The notes under the pieces: generated by a model
Database searches by the model: none
What the model was told of the DNA's origin: nothing
The model's input: only the letters and a program-made list of their open reading frames with translations
Translations under genes and position numbers: made by a program
From: Krumholzibacterium sp965370495
Lineage (GTDB): Bacteria; Krumholzibacteriota; Krumholzibacteriia; Krumholzibacteriales; Krumholzibacteriaceae
DNA: 10,395 nucleotides
Assembly: GCA_965370495.1 (NCBI GenBank)
Contig: CBDUUV010000087.1
Coordinates: forward strand, 1-10,395
Direction of reading: 5' to 3'
Shown: in pieces, positions 1 through 6,750 of the stretch
Layout: every line of letters begins with the position of its first letter
Position numbering within the stretch: position 1 is the first letter of the stretch

Positions 1-59
1 AGGGTGCTTTTAGTATGAAAAGATGGATCTGCGGCTATGATCACCCTGCCATAGGAACT

Positions 60-341
60 TCAAATATTCTTTTCAACGGTCTTTTTTTCTGATTTTTTTT
101 CTTTTTTGATCTTGGGCGGTGAATCTGATTTCTTTTCCGCCAGTTCCCTTTTGCTGAAATCCTCACTCCTGTAGTCAGTCCTGTAGAAACCTGATCCTTT
201 CAGGATGTGTCCGACCGGATAGATGACGCGGAATATTTTGCCCCGGCATTTGGGGCAACGATTGCGCGGGGGATCGGAGATCTTCTGATCAATCTCGAAT
301 TCGTGCTCGCATTTTTCGCATGCATAATGATATGTCGGCAC
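60..341 (-). CDS. FmdB-family zinc-ribbon protein
   Basis: Small 93-residue protein of the FmdB/CxxC_CXXC_SSSS zinc-ribbon family. It opens with the family signature MPTYHYACEKC and has two CxxC knuckles, C8/C11 and C29/C32, that would bind one zinc. The family's GSGFYRTDY motif follows at residues 49-57. Residues about 70-93 form a Lys/Glu/Ser-rich tail, seen on the DNA as A/T homopolymer runs, and are probably disordered. Members were named after a putative regulator of a formamidase operon, but their biochemical role is not established; nucleic-acid or protein binding is plausible. The start is a GTG (341-339), chosen because it gives the canonical N-terminus and has an AAAAGGAG Shine-Dalgarno 7 nt upstream (plus-strand 349-356). 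The gene is transcribed divergently from the secreted carboxypeptidase at 527. I see no terminator between it and the window edge. Confidence 0.9.
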   Translation of the reverse strand: MPTYHYACEKCEHEFEIDQKISDPPRNRCPKCRGKIFRVIYPVGHILKGSGFYRTDYRSEDFSKRELAEKKSDSPPKIKKEKKSEKKTVEKNI

Positions 342-351
342 CAGAGTACTC

Positions 352-433
352 CTTTTCAGGGAAGTTACAAAGCCAACTTGGGGAAAGCAAGGAAAAGTTT
401 GTTGAAAACGATTCTTTTAACAGGGAGTTACAA
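352..433 (+). repeat. imperfect direct repeat in divergent intergenic region
   Basis: Two near-identical units lie in the 185-bp region between the divergent genes: 352-370 (CTTTTCAGGGAAGTTACAA) and 414-433 (CTTTTAACAGGGAGTTACAA). They differ by small insertions/deletions only, and their starts are 62 bp apart. The first unit overlaps the Shine-Dalgarno of the minus-strand zinc-ribbon gene. The second lies about 45 bp upstream of the -35 box of the carboxypeptidase promoter. This spacing would suit a regulator binding site serving both genes, but a chance duplication cannot be excluded. Confidence 0.45.
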
Positions 434-477
434 TGCAAACAATAACTTGCTACAAATAATCAGCTTGAATTGCGGGA

Positions 478-506
478 TTGTCTTTATCCGTGATCTGTTG
501 TATAAT
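478..506 (+). promoter_or_regulatory. predicted sigma70-type promoter for the carboxypeptidase gene
   Basis: A TTGTCT -35 box (478-483) is separated by exactly 17 bp from a perfect TATAAT -10 box (501-506). A strong AAGGAGG Shine-Dalgarno follows at 515-521, 5 nt before the ATG at 527. Transcription would begin around 513, so the 5' leader would be very short and would begin almost at the ribosome-binding site. The -10 box sits inside a small dyad, CTGTT (495-499) and AACAG (507-511), which could be an operator. Confidence 0.6.
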
Positions 507-526
507 AACAGGATAAGGAGGAAGTT

Positions 527-2845
527 ATGAAGAAATATATCATCTTTTCCGCTCTTGTAACCCTGCTGGTGTCTGCAGTTACCGGAGAATCGTTTGCGGG
601 GGAAACAGCTTCGGCACTTGTTCGCACCAGGTTATCAAGAGATCTTACATTGAATAACCTCAATTCCATGAATATAGATGTACTGGCTGTCTACAGGGAC
701 GGGCGTGTCGACCTGGCGGTTACCGACAGGCAGCTTGAGTGGGTCACTGCCAGGACCTCTCTGGTGACCGTTCTGGAAAGGGTTTCTCTTAAGGGTGCCA
801 GTGTTATCGACGAGAACCTGGGTCTTTATCACACATATCTGGAGATGGAGGCAAAACTCGACAGCCTGGCACTTGAATACCCGGACCTTACCCGGATTGA
901 TACACTGGGTACGACGATAGAGGGTCGTATTATCAGGGCGATCAAGATCTCGGACAACCCCGCGATCGACGAACCTGAACCCGAAGTGTTAATAATGGGG
1001 TGTCTTCATGCCCGCGAGCTTATGTCTGTCGAAGTACCGCTGATGCTTGCAGAGTATCTCCTTGATAATTATGGATCCAGTCCGGAGCTCACAGAGCTTG
1101 TCGATGAGCGTGAGATCTGGATAGCGCCCATGATTAATCCTGACGGGCATGTATATGTGCAGAACAACCATTCAGGTAACTGGTGGACATGGTGGAGGAA
1201 AAACCGTCGAGACAATGGCGATGGCACCTTCGGAGTCGATCTGAACAGGAATTTCGGATACAAGTGGGGATACGACGACATTGGAAGTTCACCCGACACC
1301 GATGCGTGGACATACAGGGGTACAGGGCCGTTCAGCGAACCGGAGACACAGACTGTCAGGGATTTCTGCAACTCCAGGGAATTTGTTACGGCGCTTTCAT
1401 ATCATTCCTACAGTGAGCTTATTATCTATCCCTGGGGGTACGATGCTGTCTATACCGATGATCACGAACTTTTCTCCGTACTGGCCGATTCTCTGAAAAG
1501 AGGGAATGATTATCATCCCGGGTGCACAGCCACGGACGTTCTATACTCGGTTAACGGCGATTCGGATGACTGGATGTACGGTGCCACTCTTGTCAGGGAC
1601 AAGATATTCGGTTTTACTATTGAGCTTAATTCATATGAAGATGGAGGATTTGCTCCACCGGAAGAATTGATTCAACCGACATTCGATAAGGTGCTCCAGC
1701 TTAACCTGACGATTATCAGGAGGGCGGAGAACCCCCATGGCGTGCTTGGTCCCCATGTACCGGTGATGTACGAAGTGGCCGATCTGGCAGATCCTTCGCA
1801 TATGCTTTCCTGGTCCCAGGGTAACTCCGGTGATCCGAATCCGCCCATATCTTATGAGGTGGTCGAATACACAGACCTCGAGGGAATAACTGATCCCTGT
1901 GAAACAGGCGATACACTCTGGGTGGCGGATGGTTTTTCCCTGAGCGGCACAAGGGCCTACAGCGCTTCGAGCAGTTTCTACTCGGGAAGCGGTGATGATC
2001 TGAACAACAGTCTCGAGATGTGTACTTTCTACCCGATGTTGTTCGGCAATACCCTCACATGTATGCTGTGGTTTGATATAGAGCTTGACTGGGATTATGC
2101 ATATCTGGAAGTAAGCCTCGATGATGGTCTGATATGGCAGACCGTGCCGGGTAACCGTACAACGAATTATAATCCTAATGGTAACAATCATGGAAACGGG
2201 ATAACCGGGAACTCGGTTGGATGGAGGAGCGCGGCCTTTTATCTCGATCAGGTCGAAGGTGTGACAGGCAATTCGGTCATGAGGGTGAGGTTTTCCTATA
2301 ACACCGATGGGGCGGTGATTGAAGAAGGAATTTATATCGACGACATCGATCCTGTTTCTGTATATGGGGAAAGAAATATTGTAGCATCAACCTGTCCAGA
2401 TACTTTTATGGTCATTGAAGCTGAAGAAACAGGGGAGTACGCCTACCTTGTCAAGGCTGCCGATTCCGAGGGACATTACAGTCGTTTCAGCAATATCGTT
2501 TTCCATACAGTGACCGATGTGACTGATGCTGGAGAAACTCCCGCCTACCATTCCGGTCTCGGCACGAACTATCCAAATCCATTCAATCCGACGACGACAA
2601 TCAGTTTTACTGTCGGCAACAGAGGGCAGGATCCTTCGGGGCGAACACATGTGCTGATGGAACTGTACGATATCTCGGGAAGGCGGATAGCGGGGCTGGT
2701 GGACAAATTGATGTCCGCGGGCCAATACCTTATTACCTGGAATGGAAAGAACAGTAACGGGGCTCCTGTCGCGAGTGGCGTATATTTTATACGTCTTGAG
2801 ACAGGAGAGCAGAGGTTTACCAGGAAGATAATTCTTCTGAGATGA
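527..2845 (+). CDS. secreted M14 zinc carboxypeptidase with C-terminal type IX-like sorting domain
   Basis: A 772-residue exported metallocarboxypeptidase, predicted to remove C-terminal residues from peptides outside the cell. Residues 1-24 are a signal peptide (MKKY, hydrophobic core, SFAGE). Residues about 30-90 look like the propeptide domain common in this group. The M14 domain spans about 98-400. Its zinc ligands are H161 and E164 (HARE) and H293 (HSY). R224 (WWRKNR) corresponds to carboxypeptidase A R127, N240/R241 (DLNRNF) bind the substrate carboxylate, and E366 (TIELNS) is the general acid/base. All catalytic positions are intact. Residues about 410-640 contain a beta-rich, MAM/immune-inhibitor-A-like region followed by an FN3-like strand set. 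Residues 678-772 form the YPNPFNPTT...SGVYFIRL tail typical of type IX secretion cargo, which is normally cleaved on export. The ATG start has a strong AAGGAGG. A 10-bp palindrome (2843-2852) overlaps the stop, but there is no clear terminator. Confidence 0.95.
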   Translation: MKKYIIFSALVTLLVSAVTGESFAGETASALVRTRLSRDLTLNNLNSMNIDVLAVYRDGRVDLAVTDRQLEWVTARTSLVTVLERVSLKGASVIDENLGLYHTYLEMEAKLDSLALEYPDLTRIDTLGTTIEGRIIRAIKISDNPAIDEPEPEVLIMGCLHARELMSVEVPLMLAEYLLDNYGSSPELTELVDEREIWIAPMINPDGHVYVQNNHSGNWWTWWRKNRRDNGDGTFGVDLNRNFGYKWGYDDIGSSPDTDAWTYRGTGPFSEPETQTVRDFCNSREFVTALSYHSYSELIIYPWGYDAVYTDDHELFSVLADSLKRGNDYHPGCTATDVLYSVNGDSDDWMYGATLVRDKIFGFTIELNSYEDGGFAPPEELIQPTFDKVLQLNLTIIRRAENPHGVLGPHVPVMYEVADLADPSHMLSWSQGNSGDPNPPISYEVVEYTDLEGITDPCETGDTLWVADGFSLSGTRAYSASSSFYSGSGDDLNNSLEMCTFYPMLFGNTLTCMLWFDIELDWDYAYLEVSLDDGLIWQTVPGNRTTNYNPNGNNHGNGITGNSVGWRSAAFYLDQVEGVTGNSVMRVRFSYNTDGAVIEEGIYIDDIDPVSVYGERNIVASTCPDTFMVIEAEETGEYAYLVKAADSEGHYSRFSNIVFHTVTDVTDAGETPAYHSGLGTNYPNPFNPTTTISFTVGNRGQDPSGRTHVLMELYDISGRRIAGLVDKLMSAGQYLITWNGKNSNGAPVASGVYFIRLETGEQRFTRKIILLR

Positions 2846-2936
2846 GTACTCAGCGAAGGCACGTCTTTTCTTGTCGGCTGCAAAGTGTTGATTGTGGTAA
2901 ATAACTGTCGTTCTGTTCCCCGAGAGATGGGATTGG

Positions 2937-2966
2937 TTGACAGGCGAAAAGATATGGTGATAGCAT
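2937..2966 (+). promoter_or_regulatory. possible promoter for the GT2-DUF2304-flippase unit
   Basis: The 171-bp gap after the carboxypeptidase contains a consensus TTGACA (2937-2942), then 18 bp, then TAGCAT (2961-2966), which matches four of six -10 positions. It lies 51 bp upstream of the ATG at 3017, and a weak AAAGGTG ribosome site follows at 3002-3008. The -35 is perfect but the -10 is poor, so this is only moderately supported. The rest of the gap shows no gene or terminator. Confidence 0.4.
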
Positions 2967-3016
2967 TCGCGGTCGAAAGTTGATGCTCACAACAGGTCTG
3001 AAAAGGTGTTTGATAT

Positions 3017-3718
3017 ATGAAAATTCTAGCGCTTATCCCTGCGTATAATGAAGAAGGTTATATTGCACAGCTTATAAGACAGGTAAGGGATGATATCCCC
3101 GGGGCGGATATTCTTGTTATCAATGATGGTTCTACAGACAGGACCGGTGAAGTACTCGGTAGGCTCAATGATGTTTTTGTTTTGAATCTTCCATTCAATA
3201 TGGGGATAGGTGCGGCCGTTCTCGCCGGGTTTAATTATTTTGTTGAAAATGACTATGATGTTGTGATCCGGATGGACGGGGATGGTCAGCACCCGCCAGA
3301 TCAGGCCGGACGGCTGATTGATGCTGTTTCCTCAGGGGAAACGGATGCGGCGATTGGTTCGAGGTATCTTGGTAAAGACGGGGAATATTCTTCGTTCATG
3401 CGGAGAATGGGGATCAACCTGCTCAATAACCTGGCGACGATGATACTCGGAAAGAAGTTTACAGACAACACATCGGGGTTCAGAGCGTATAACAGAAGGA
3501 GTGTCGAATTCCTTGTAGAGGATTACCCTTTCGATTATCCTGAACCCGAGGAAATATATCTGTTGACCAGGGCTGATTACAGGATCCGGGAATATCCTGT
3601 CAAGATGAAAGCGCGTGAGACGGGAATTTCTTCCATCAATACTCTTCATACATATTATTTCCTTATCAAGGTTCTTATAACGATTTTTGTTAAATATATG
3701 ATTGGAGGAAAAAGGTGA
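3017..3718 (+). CDS. GT2 glycosyltransferase, dolichyl/polyprenyl-phosphate sugar synthase-like
   Basis: A 233-residue family-2 glycosyltransferase of the DPM1-like group, predicted to transfer a sugar from a nucleotide donor to a polyprenyl phosphate or other acceptor at the cytoplasmic face. The GT-A fold is evident: IPAYNEE at 7-13, VINDGSTD at 34-41 (nucleotide-binding D37), the metal-binding MDGDGQHPP with D87 and D89, and a GSRY loop with the acceptor-side TSGFRAYNR motif downstream. It has no large C-terminal membrane domain. Only a weakly hydrophobic stretch (about 212-229, YYFLIKVLITIFVKYMI) ends the protein and could dip into the membrane. It is followed by a DUF2304 protein whose GTG start overlaps this gene's stop (GTGA, 3715-3718), so the two are translationally coupled. 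GT2 followed by DUF2304 is a recurring pair in bacteria and archaea. The sugar and acceptor cannot be told from the sequence. Confidence 0.9.
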   Translation: MKILALIPAYNEEGYIAQLIRQVRDDIPGADILVINDGSTDRTGEVLGRLNDVFVLNLPFNMGIGAAVLAGFNYFVENDYDVVIRMDGDGQHPPDQAGRLIDAVSSGETDAAIGSRYLGKDGEYSSFMRRMGINLLNNLATMILGKKFTDNTSGFRAYNRRSVEFLVEDYPFDYPEPEEIYLLTRADYRIREYPVKMKARETGISSINTLHTYYFLIKVLITIFVKYMIGGKR

Positions 3719-4083
3719 ACACTCTGTATATTCTGAGCAGGATTCAGATATTCAGCATAGTCGGTTCCCTGGTACTGATCTCGTTTCTTGTCTATTTCAT
3801 CCGGAAACGAAAACTACTCGAAGAATATTCTATCCTCTGGTTGATAATCTTTTCAATATTTTTTGTCGTTGCTGTCTTCGGTGCGTTTCTTGAAGGCCTT
3901 TCCAGGTTCTTTGGGATACTGTATCCTCCCGCGGCGCTGTTTATCCTGCTTATCTTTGGAATTTTCTTTCTTCTGTTTCATTTCTCGATTGTCATTTCCG
4001 ATATGAAACGCAAGATAAACAAACTGGCCATCAATAATGCGTTGCTCGAACAAAGAATCGAAACTCTGGAAAAATCGAAATGA
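3715..4083 (+). CDS. DUF2304 small membrane protein
   Basis: A 122-residue protein matching the DUF2304 family in length and pattern. It has an N-terminal membrane helix (about residues 6-24, SRIQIFSIVGS...), a charged RKRKLLEEYS linker with the family's E-x-S-x-x-W core, and two further hydrophobic helices (about 40-60 and 65-90). It ends in an amphipathic C-terminal helix rich in Lys, Glu and Leu (about 95-120), probably a short cytoplasmic coiled coil. The start is GTG, overlapping the preceding stop, with a GGAGG Shine-Dalgarno at 3704-3708. The function of DUF2304 is not established. Its constant company with GT2 enzymes suggests a membrane anchor or activator for the glycosyltransferase, as small DPM2/DPM3 subunits serve eukaryotic DPM1; that comparison is inference by role, not homology. 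Confidence 0.88.
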   Translation: MNTLYILSRIQIFSIVGSLVLISFLVYFIRKRKLLEEYSILWLIIFSIFFVVAVFGAFLEGLSRFFGILYPPAALFILLIFGIFFLLFHFSIVISDMKRKINKLAINNALLEQRIETLEKSK

Positions 4084-4106
4084 CGGATGGCGGATTTTCC
4101 TTATGA
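4080..4106 (+). other. eight-codon mini-ORF bridging two genes
   Basis: ATG at 4080-4082 overlaps the TGA of the DUF2304 gene (ATGA). Its frame encodes MTDGGFSL and ends with a TGA at 4104-4106 that overlaps the preferred ATG of the next gene (ATGA at 4103-4106). This could carry terminating ribosomes from one gene to the next by successive re-initiation, which would explain the poor Shine-Dalgarno before 4103. It may also be chance. There is no evidence that the peptide itself has a function. Confidence 0.25.
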
Positions 4107-5095
4107 ACTGGAAAGCACTGGTTGGAATCGTTGTAAGCGCTGTTTTCCTCTATTTTGCGTTTCGTGGTGTGGATTTCAGTGTGTTGCTGGAGGCTTTGAG
4201 AAGCGCTGATTACTGGTTCCTGATACCGGTGATCCTTCTGATGCTTCTCAGTATGGTGTTCAGAGCCTTACGGTGGAGGATTTTACTAAAATCGATCAAG
4301 AAAATAGGGGTGTGGAGTCTTTTTTCCGCTGCCGCTATTGGCCTTATGGCTAATAATCTTCTTCCGGCAAGACTGGGGGAATTCGTCAGGGCCTACGTCA
4401 TCGGTAAAAAGGAAAATATAAGCAAGAGTGCGTCATTTGCTACCATCATAGTCGAAAGGGTCTTTGACGGATTGGTTGTTCTGACGTTTTTCGGGATCAT
4501 TCTTCTCTTCAATATTTATTCTTTTCCGGTAGTGCTACAGAAAGCTGCATGGATAACGATTGTTTTTTATTGTCTGATTATCGTTTTCCTGATCCTGCTC
4601 AAGATCAGGCGGGAAATGGCATTGTCTATTATTTCTTTCGTTGTGAAGCCCCTTCCGGGAAAAATCGGCGGGAAGATAATTGATCTTTCGGATTCTTTCG
4701 TTGACGGGTTGAAGGTTCTGAACAACGGATGGGATATTTTTGCGGCAATGGTACTTTCCTTTCTTGTATGGGTGCCGAATATCCTGGTGATCTGGATTCT
4801 CTTTATCTCATTCGGTTTTTCACTGCCTGTTTATGCTTCTGTTGTATTGTTCGTGATTCTGACAATAGGTATCATGATACCCTCAGCGCCGGGTTTTGTA
4901 GGAACGATCCAGTATTGCTGTGTTTTGGGGTTGGGGTTGTTCTCTGTGCCTGACAGCCAGGCTTTGAGTTATTCGATTGTGTACCATGCTGGTGTTTTTA
5001 TACCGATAACCGGAGCAGGATTGATATGCCTGTTAATCGAGGGATTCTCATTCTCTGATCTTAAAAATTCGATGAGAATAAAAAGCATCGAGTAG
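4103..5095 (+). CDS. UPF0104 / LPG_synthase_TM-family integral membrane protein, flippase-like
   Basis: A 330-residue multispanning protein of the lysylphosphatidylglycerol-synthase transmembrane family (YbhN/AglD-like, UPF0104). It shows about eight hydrophobic segments. Family landmarks are an N-terminal helix followed by a short FRGVDFSVLLEAL helix, the FRALRWRILL motif after the second membrane segment, the NNLLPARLGEFVRAYVIG motif, the ATIIVERVFDGLVV motif, and a late Pro/Gly-rich helix with PSAPGFVGTIQ. Homologues are associated with moving or synthesising lipid-linked molecules. Next to a DPM1-like GT2 and DUF2304, transport of a polyprenyl-linked sugar is a reasonable but unproven role. 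The start at 4103 is preferred because it leaves the normal N-terminus (MNWKALVGIV). An upstream in-frame ATG at 4037 would add 22 hydrophilic residues and overlap DUF2304 by 47 bp without a ribosome site. The gene ends 31 bp from the convergent DUF2723 gene. Confidence 0.85.
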   Translation: MNWKALVGIVVSAVFLYFAFRGVDFSVLLEALRSADYWFLIPVILLMLLSMVFRALRWRILLKSIKKIGVWSLFSAAAIGLMANNLLPARLGEFVRAYVIGKKENISKSASFATIIVERVFDGLVVLTFFGIILLFNIYSFPVVLQKAAWITIVFYCLIIVFLILLKIRREMALSIISFVVKPLPGKIGGKIIDLSDSFVDGLKVLNNGWDIFAAMVLSFLVWVPNILVIWILFISFGFSLPVYASVVLFVILTIGIMIPSAPGFVGTIQYCCVLGLGLFSVPDSQALSYSIVYHAGVFIPITGAGLICLLIEGFSFSDLKNSMRIKSIE

Positions 5096-5126
5096 AACGG
5101 CGAAAAAGTGATATCAACCCAATCTC

Positions 5127-6746
5127 TTACCGGCTGTCATCCTTGATCCAGCCCACCGTCTTTTTCCACTTCAGCGGTCCCCGGCAGATATGGATACTTT
5201 CCTTTTCGTCGACGGGGATCTTGATGAGACCGATAAGATCTTCGACCATCCCCGACATTGAGCCAACGAAGACGATCGGATGCGAAGCCAGGTCGTGCTC
5301 CTCTTCCCATCTCTTCAGGCGGATGTAGTGATGAGGGTAATAAGGTTCAAGTTCGATGTCGGGCCTCATACCTTCCACATAATGAAGATAGTACAGGACC
5401 ATGATCTTCCATTTGCCGACGACCAGCGAGTTTGGTGGTACGAGCTTAAGAACGCGCTCACCGTAGATTCTTGGCTCCATGTAATCCTTCAAAGTTGGTA
5501 TTATCGTCTTGATCTCCGGACCTGCCTCCAAAATTATCTTCATCGATTCCTTGATGGCACCGGATTGATTCCAGGGACCTCGGATCAGGTGAGGCGTGGC
5601 GATCATCAAACCGAAGGATACTATACCGACAGATATCTCCCGGAATCGGAGGTGCTTCCTGTTACCGGCTAATCTCTCCCGGAGGGCAAGGATTCCGAAA
5701 GCGATTATGATAGCTACAGTTATCGTCAAGGGCATGGCGAATATCGGAAGCATGCGGCTATTGGCCAGAGCGACGCAGAAAACGGCCGTTGTCGTGAATA
5801 TACCCACAAGGGCCCAGGTATTCCTGTTCGGTTTCTTCAACAGTTTCCAGGCTCCGATAATGAATACGGGGAGACCCAATATCCCGAACTGGTAGATGAA
5901 TTCGGTGATCGCAAGCTGCATCGATAACCGGGCCATTGCGCGGCAACTGTACAGGTTGATGGTTGGATGAGATTCCTGCCCGGCGATGAGCCAGAAGATA
6001 CGCCTGAAAGGGTTGCTGAACGTCTCTTCCGTCAGTCCGAACTGTCTCGAGCTGAGTTCGATCGAATACTTGAGGTAGTTCATCGGGTAGTCGCCGGAAT
6101 CGGCCCAGACAAGATATAGATAGGGAGAAAGACCGGCGATAAAAGTGATTAGAAGAAGCGGCCAGTACACAGGCCACTTCGATTCTTCGGGTTTCTTAAA
6201 CGCGAGCATCAGCCCTAATATCAATACAGCTGGTGCAAAGGCAAGATGACCGGTCATGGTAAGCCCCAGACATACTGCTGCGGAAGCGGCTCTGGCCAGT
6301 GTCGGCTTTTCAAATGTATGCAGGACGAGCCAGAGACTTATCAGAAACAGAAAGATCGAAAGCGTGTAGACTTCAGCCCTTATAGCGCTCCACCAGAAGG
6401 TAAAGCTCAGGCCGTACACGACCGATCCGGCGAGGGCAGCCCATACTGGCAGACCAAGTTTCATGAGAACCAGAAAAAGAACGCATACGGCCGCCGCACC
6501 GAAGAAGGCGCTCATTATCGTGATACGGTGAGCCGGATCACCGCCTAGCACCTTGCCGAAAACCTGTCCCAGCATGATAAATGTTGGATACCCGCTGGGA
6601 TGACCCACACCCCCGCATAACGCGACCGCCTGCAATTCGCCGCTGTCGCCATAAAATACGCTCGGAGCGGCTCCCTGGAGAAATATTATCAAAAAGACGA
6701 GAAAGATCACAGAGAGCAATAATAGCCGGATTTTTTTTGAGCGCAC
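5127..6746 (-). CDS. DUF2723 (TMEM260-like) GT-C membrane glycosyltransferase
   Basis: A 539-residue polytopic membrane protein of the DUF2723 family, related to eukaryotic TMEM260 and to GT-C-fold, lipid-phosphate-sugar-dependent transferases. After a first membrane helix (about 7-24), the extracytoplasmic loop carries the family core GDSGELQ with D34 and E37, then GHPSGYP (H49, P50, G52-P54). The D/E pair is the expected catalytic/metal site of GT-C enzymes. Next come SAIRAEVYTLS and about ten more hydrophobic segments, to about residue 385. A soluble C-terminal part of about 150 residues contains YYLHYVEGMRPDIEL, common in the family. TMEM260 is reported to O-mannosylate receptor ectodomains; whether this protein modifies proteins or glycans is not shown by sequence. 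The start is GTG with an AAGGGGA site 8 nt upstream. The gene lies 4 bp after a GT2 gene in the same operon. Confidence 0.9.
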   Translation of the reverse strand: MRSKKIRLLLLSVIFLVFLIIFLQGAAPSVFYGDSGELQAVALCGGVGHPSGYPTFIMLGQVFGKVLGGDPAHRITIMSAFFGAAAVCVLFLVLMKLGLPVWAALAGSVVYGLSFTFWWSAIRAEVYTLSIFLFLISLWLVLHTFEKPTLARAASAAVCLGLTMTGHLAFAPAVLILGLMLAFKKPEESKWPVYWPLLLITFIAGLSPYLYLVWADSGDYPMNYLKYSIELSSRQFGLTEETFSNPFRRIFWLIAGQESHPTINLYSCRAMARLSMQLAITEFIYQFGILGLPVFIIGAWKLLKKPNRNTWALVGIFTTTAVFCVALANSRMLPIFAMPLTITVAIIIAFGILALRERLAGNRKHLRFREISVGIVSFGLMIATPHLIRGPWNQSGAIKESMKIILEAGPEIKTIIPTLKDYMEPRIYGERVLKLVPPNSLVVGKWKIMVLYYLHYVEGMRPDIELEPYYPHHYIRLKRWEEEHDLASHPIVFVGSMSGMVEDLIGLIKIPVDEKESIHICRGPLKWKKTVGWIKDDSR

Positions 6747-6750
6747 TTGT

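Noticed and set aside
1..59. Small inverted repeats (CTTTT/AAAAG at 7-22, CTATG/CATAG at 35-54) downstream of the zinc-ribbon gene as a terminator
   Set aside because: The stems are only 5 bp, are not GC-rich and have no following T run in the direction of transcription.
207..530. 107-codon plus-strand open frame over the zinc-ribbon gene and its upstream region
   Set aside because: It is antisense to a protein with intact family motifs, its product resembles nothing known, and it runs through the promoter region of the carboxypeptidase.
1631..2191. 186-codon minus-strand open frame inside the carboxypeptidase gene
   Set aside because: It lies opposite a well-supported coding region. The translated product has no recognisable domain, and its composition (His/Ile/Arg-rich) is typical of an antisense shadow.
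2843..2852. TGAGTACTCA palindrome at the end of the carboxypeptidase gene as a terminator
   Set aside because: A 10-bp palindrome leaves no loop and lacks a T tract. It may be chance.
2846..3016. Possible tRNA or small RNA in the gap before the first GT2
   Set aside because: No cloverleaf, T-arm consensus or strong hairpin could be found by eye. Only a candidate promoter is present.
4037..4102. Upstream ATG start (4037) for the flippase-like gene
   Set aside because: It adds a hydrophilic extension unlike the family, overlaps DUF2304 by 47 bp and has no ribosome-binding site.
5758..6177. 139-codon minus-strand open frame in another frame within the DUF2723 gene
   Set aside because: It overlaps conserved membrane segments of the DUF2723 protein. 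The product is Arg/Pro/His-rich with no membrane or domain pattern.
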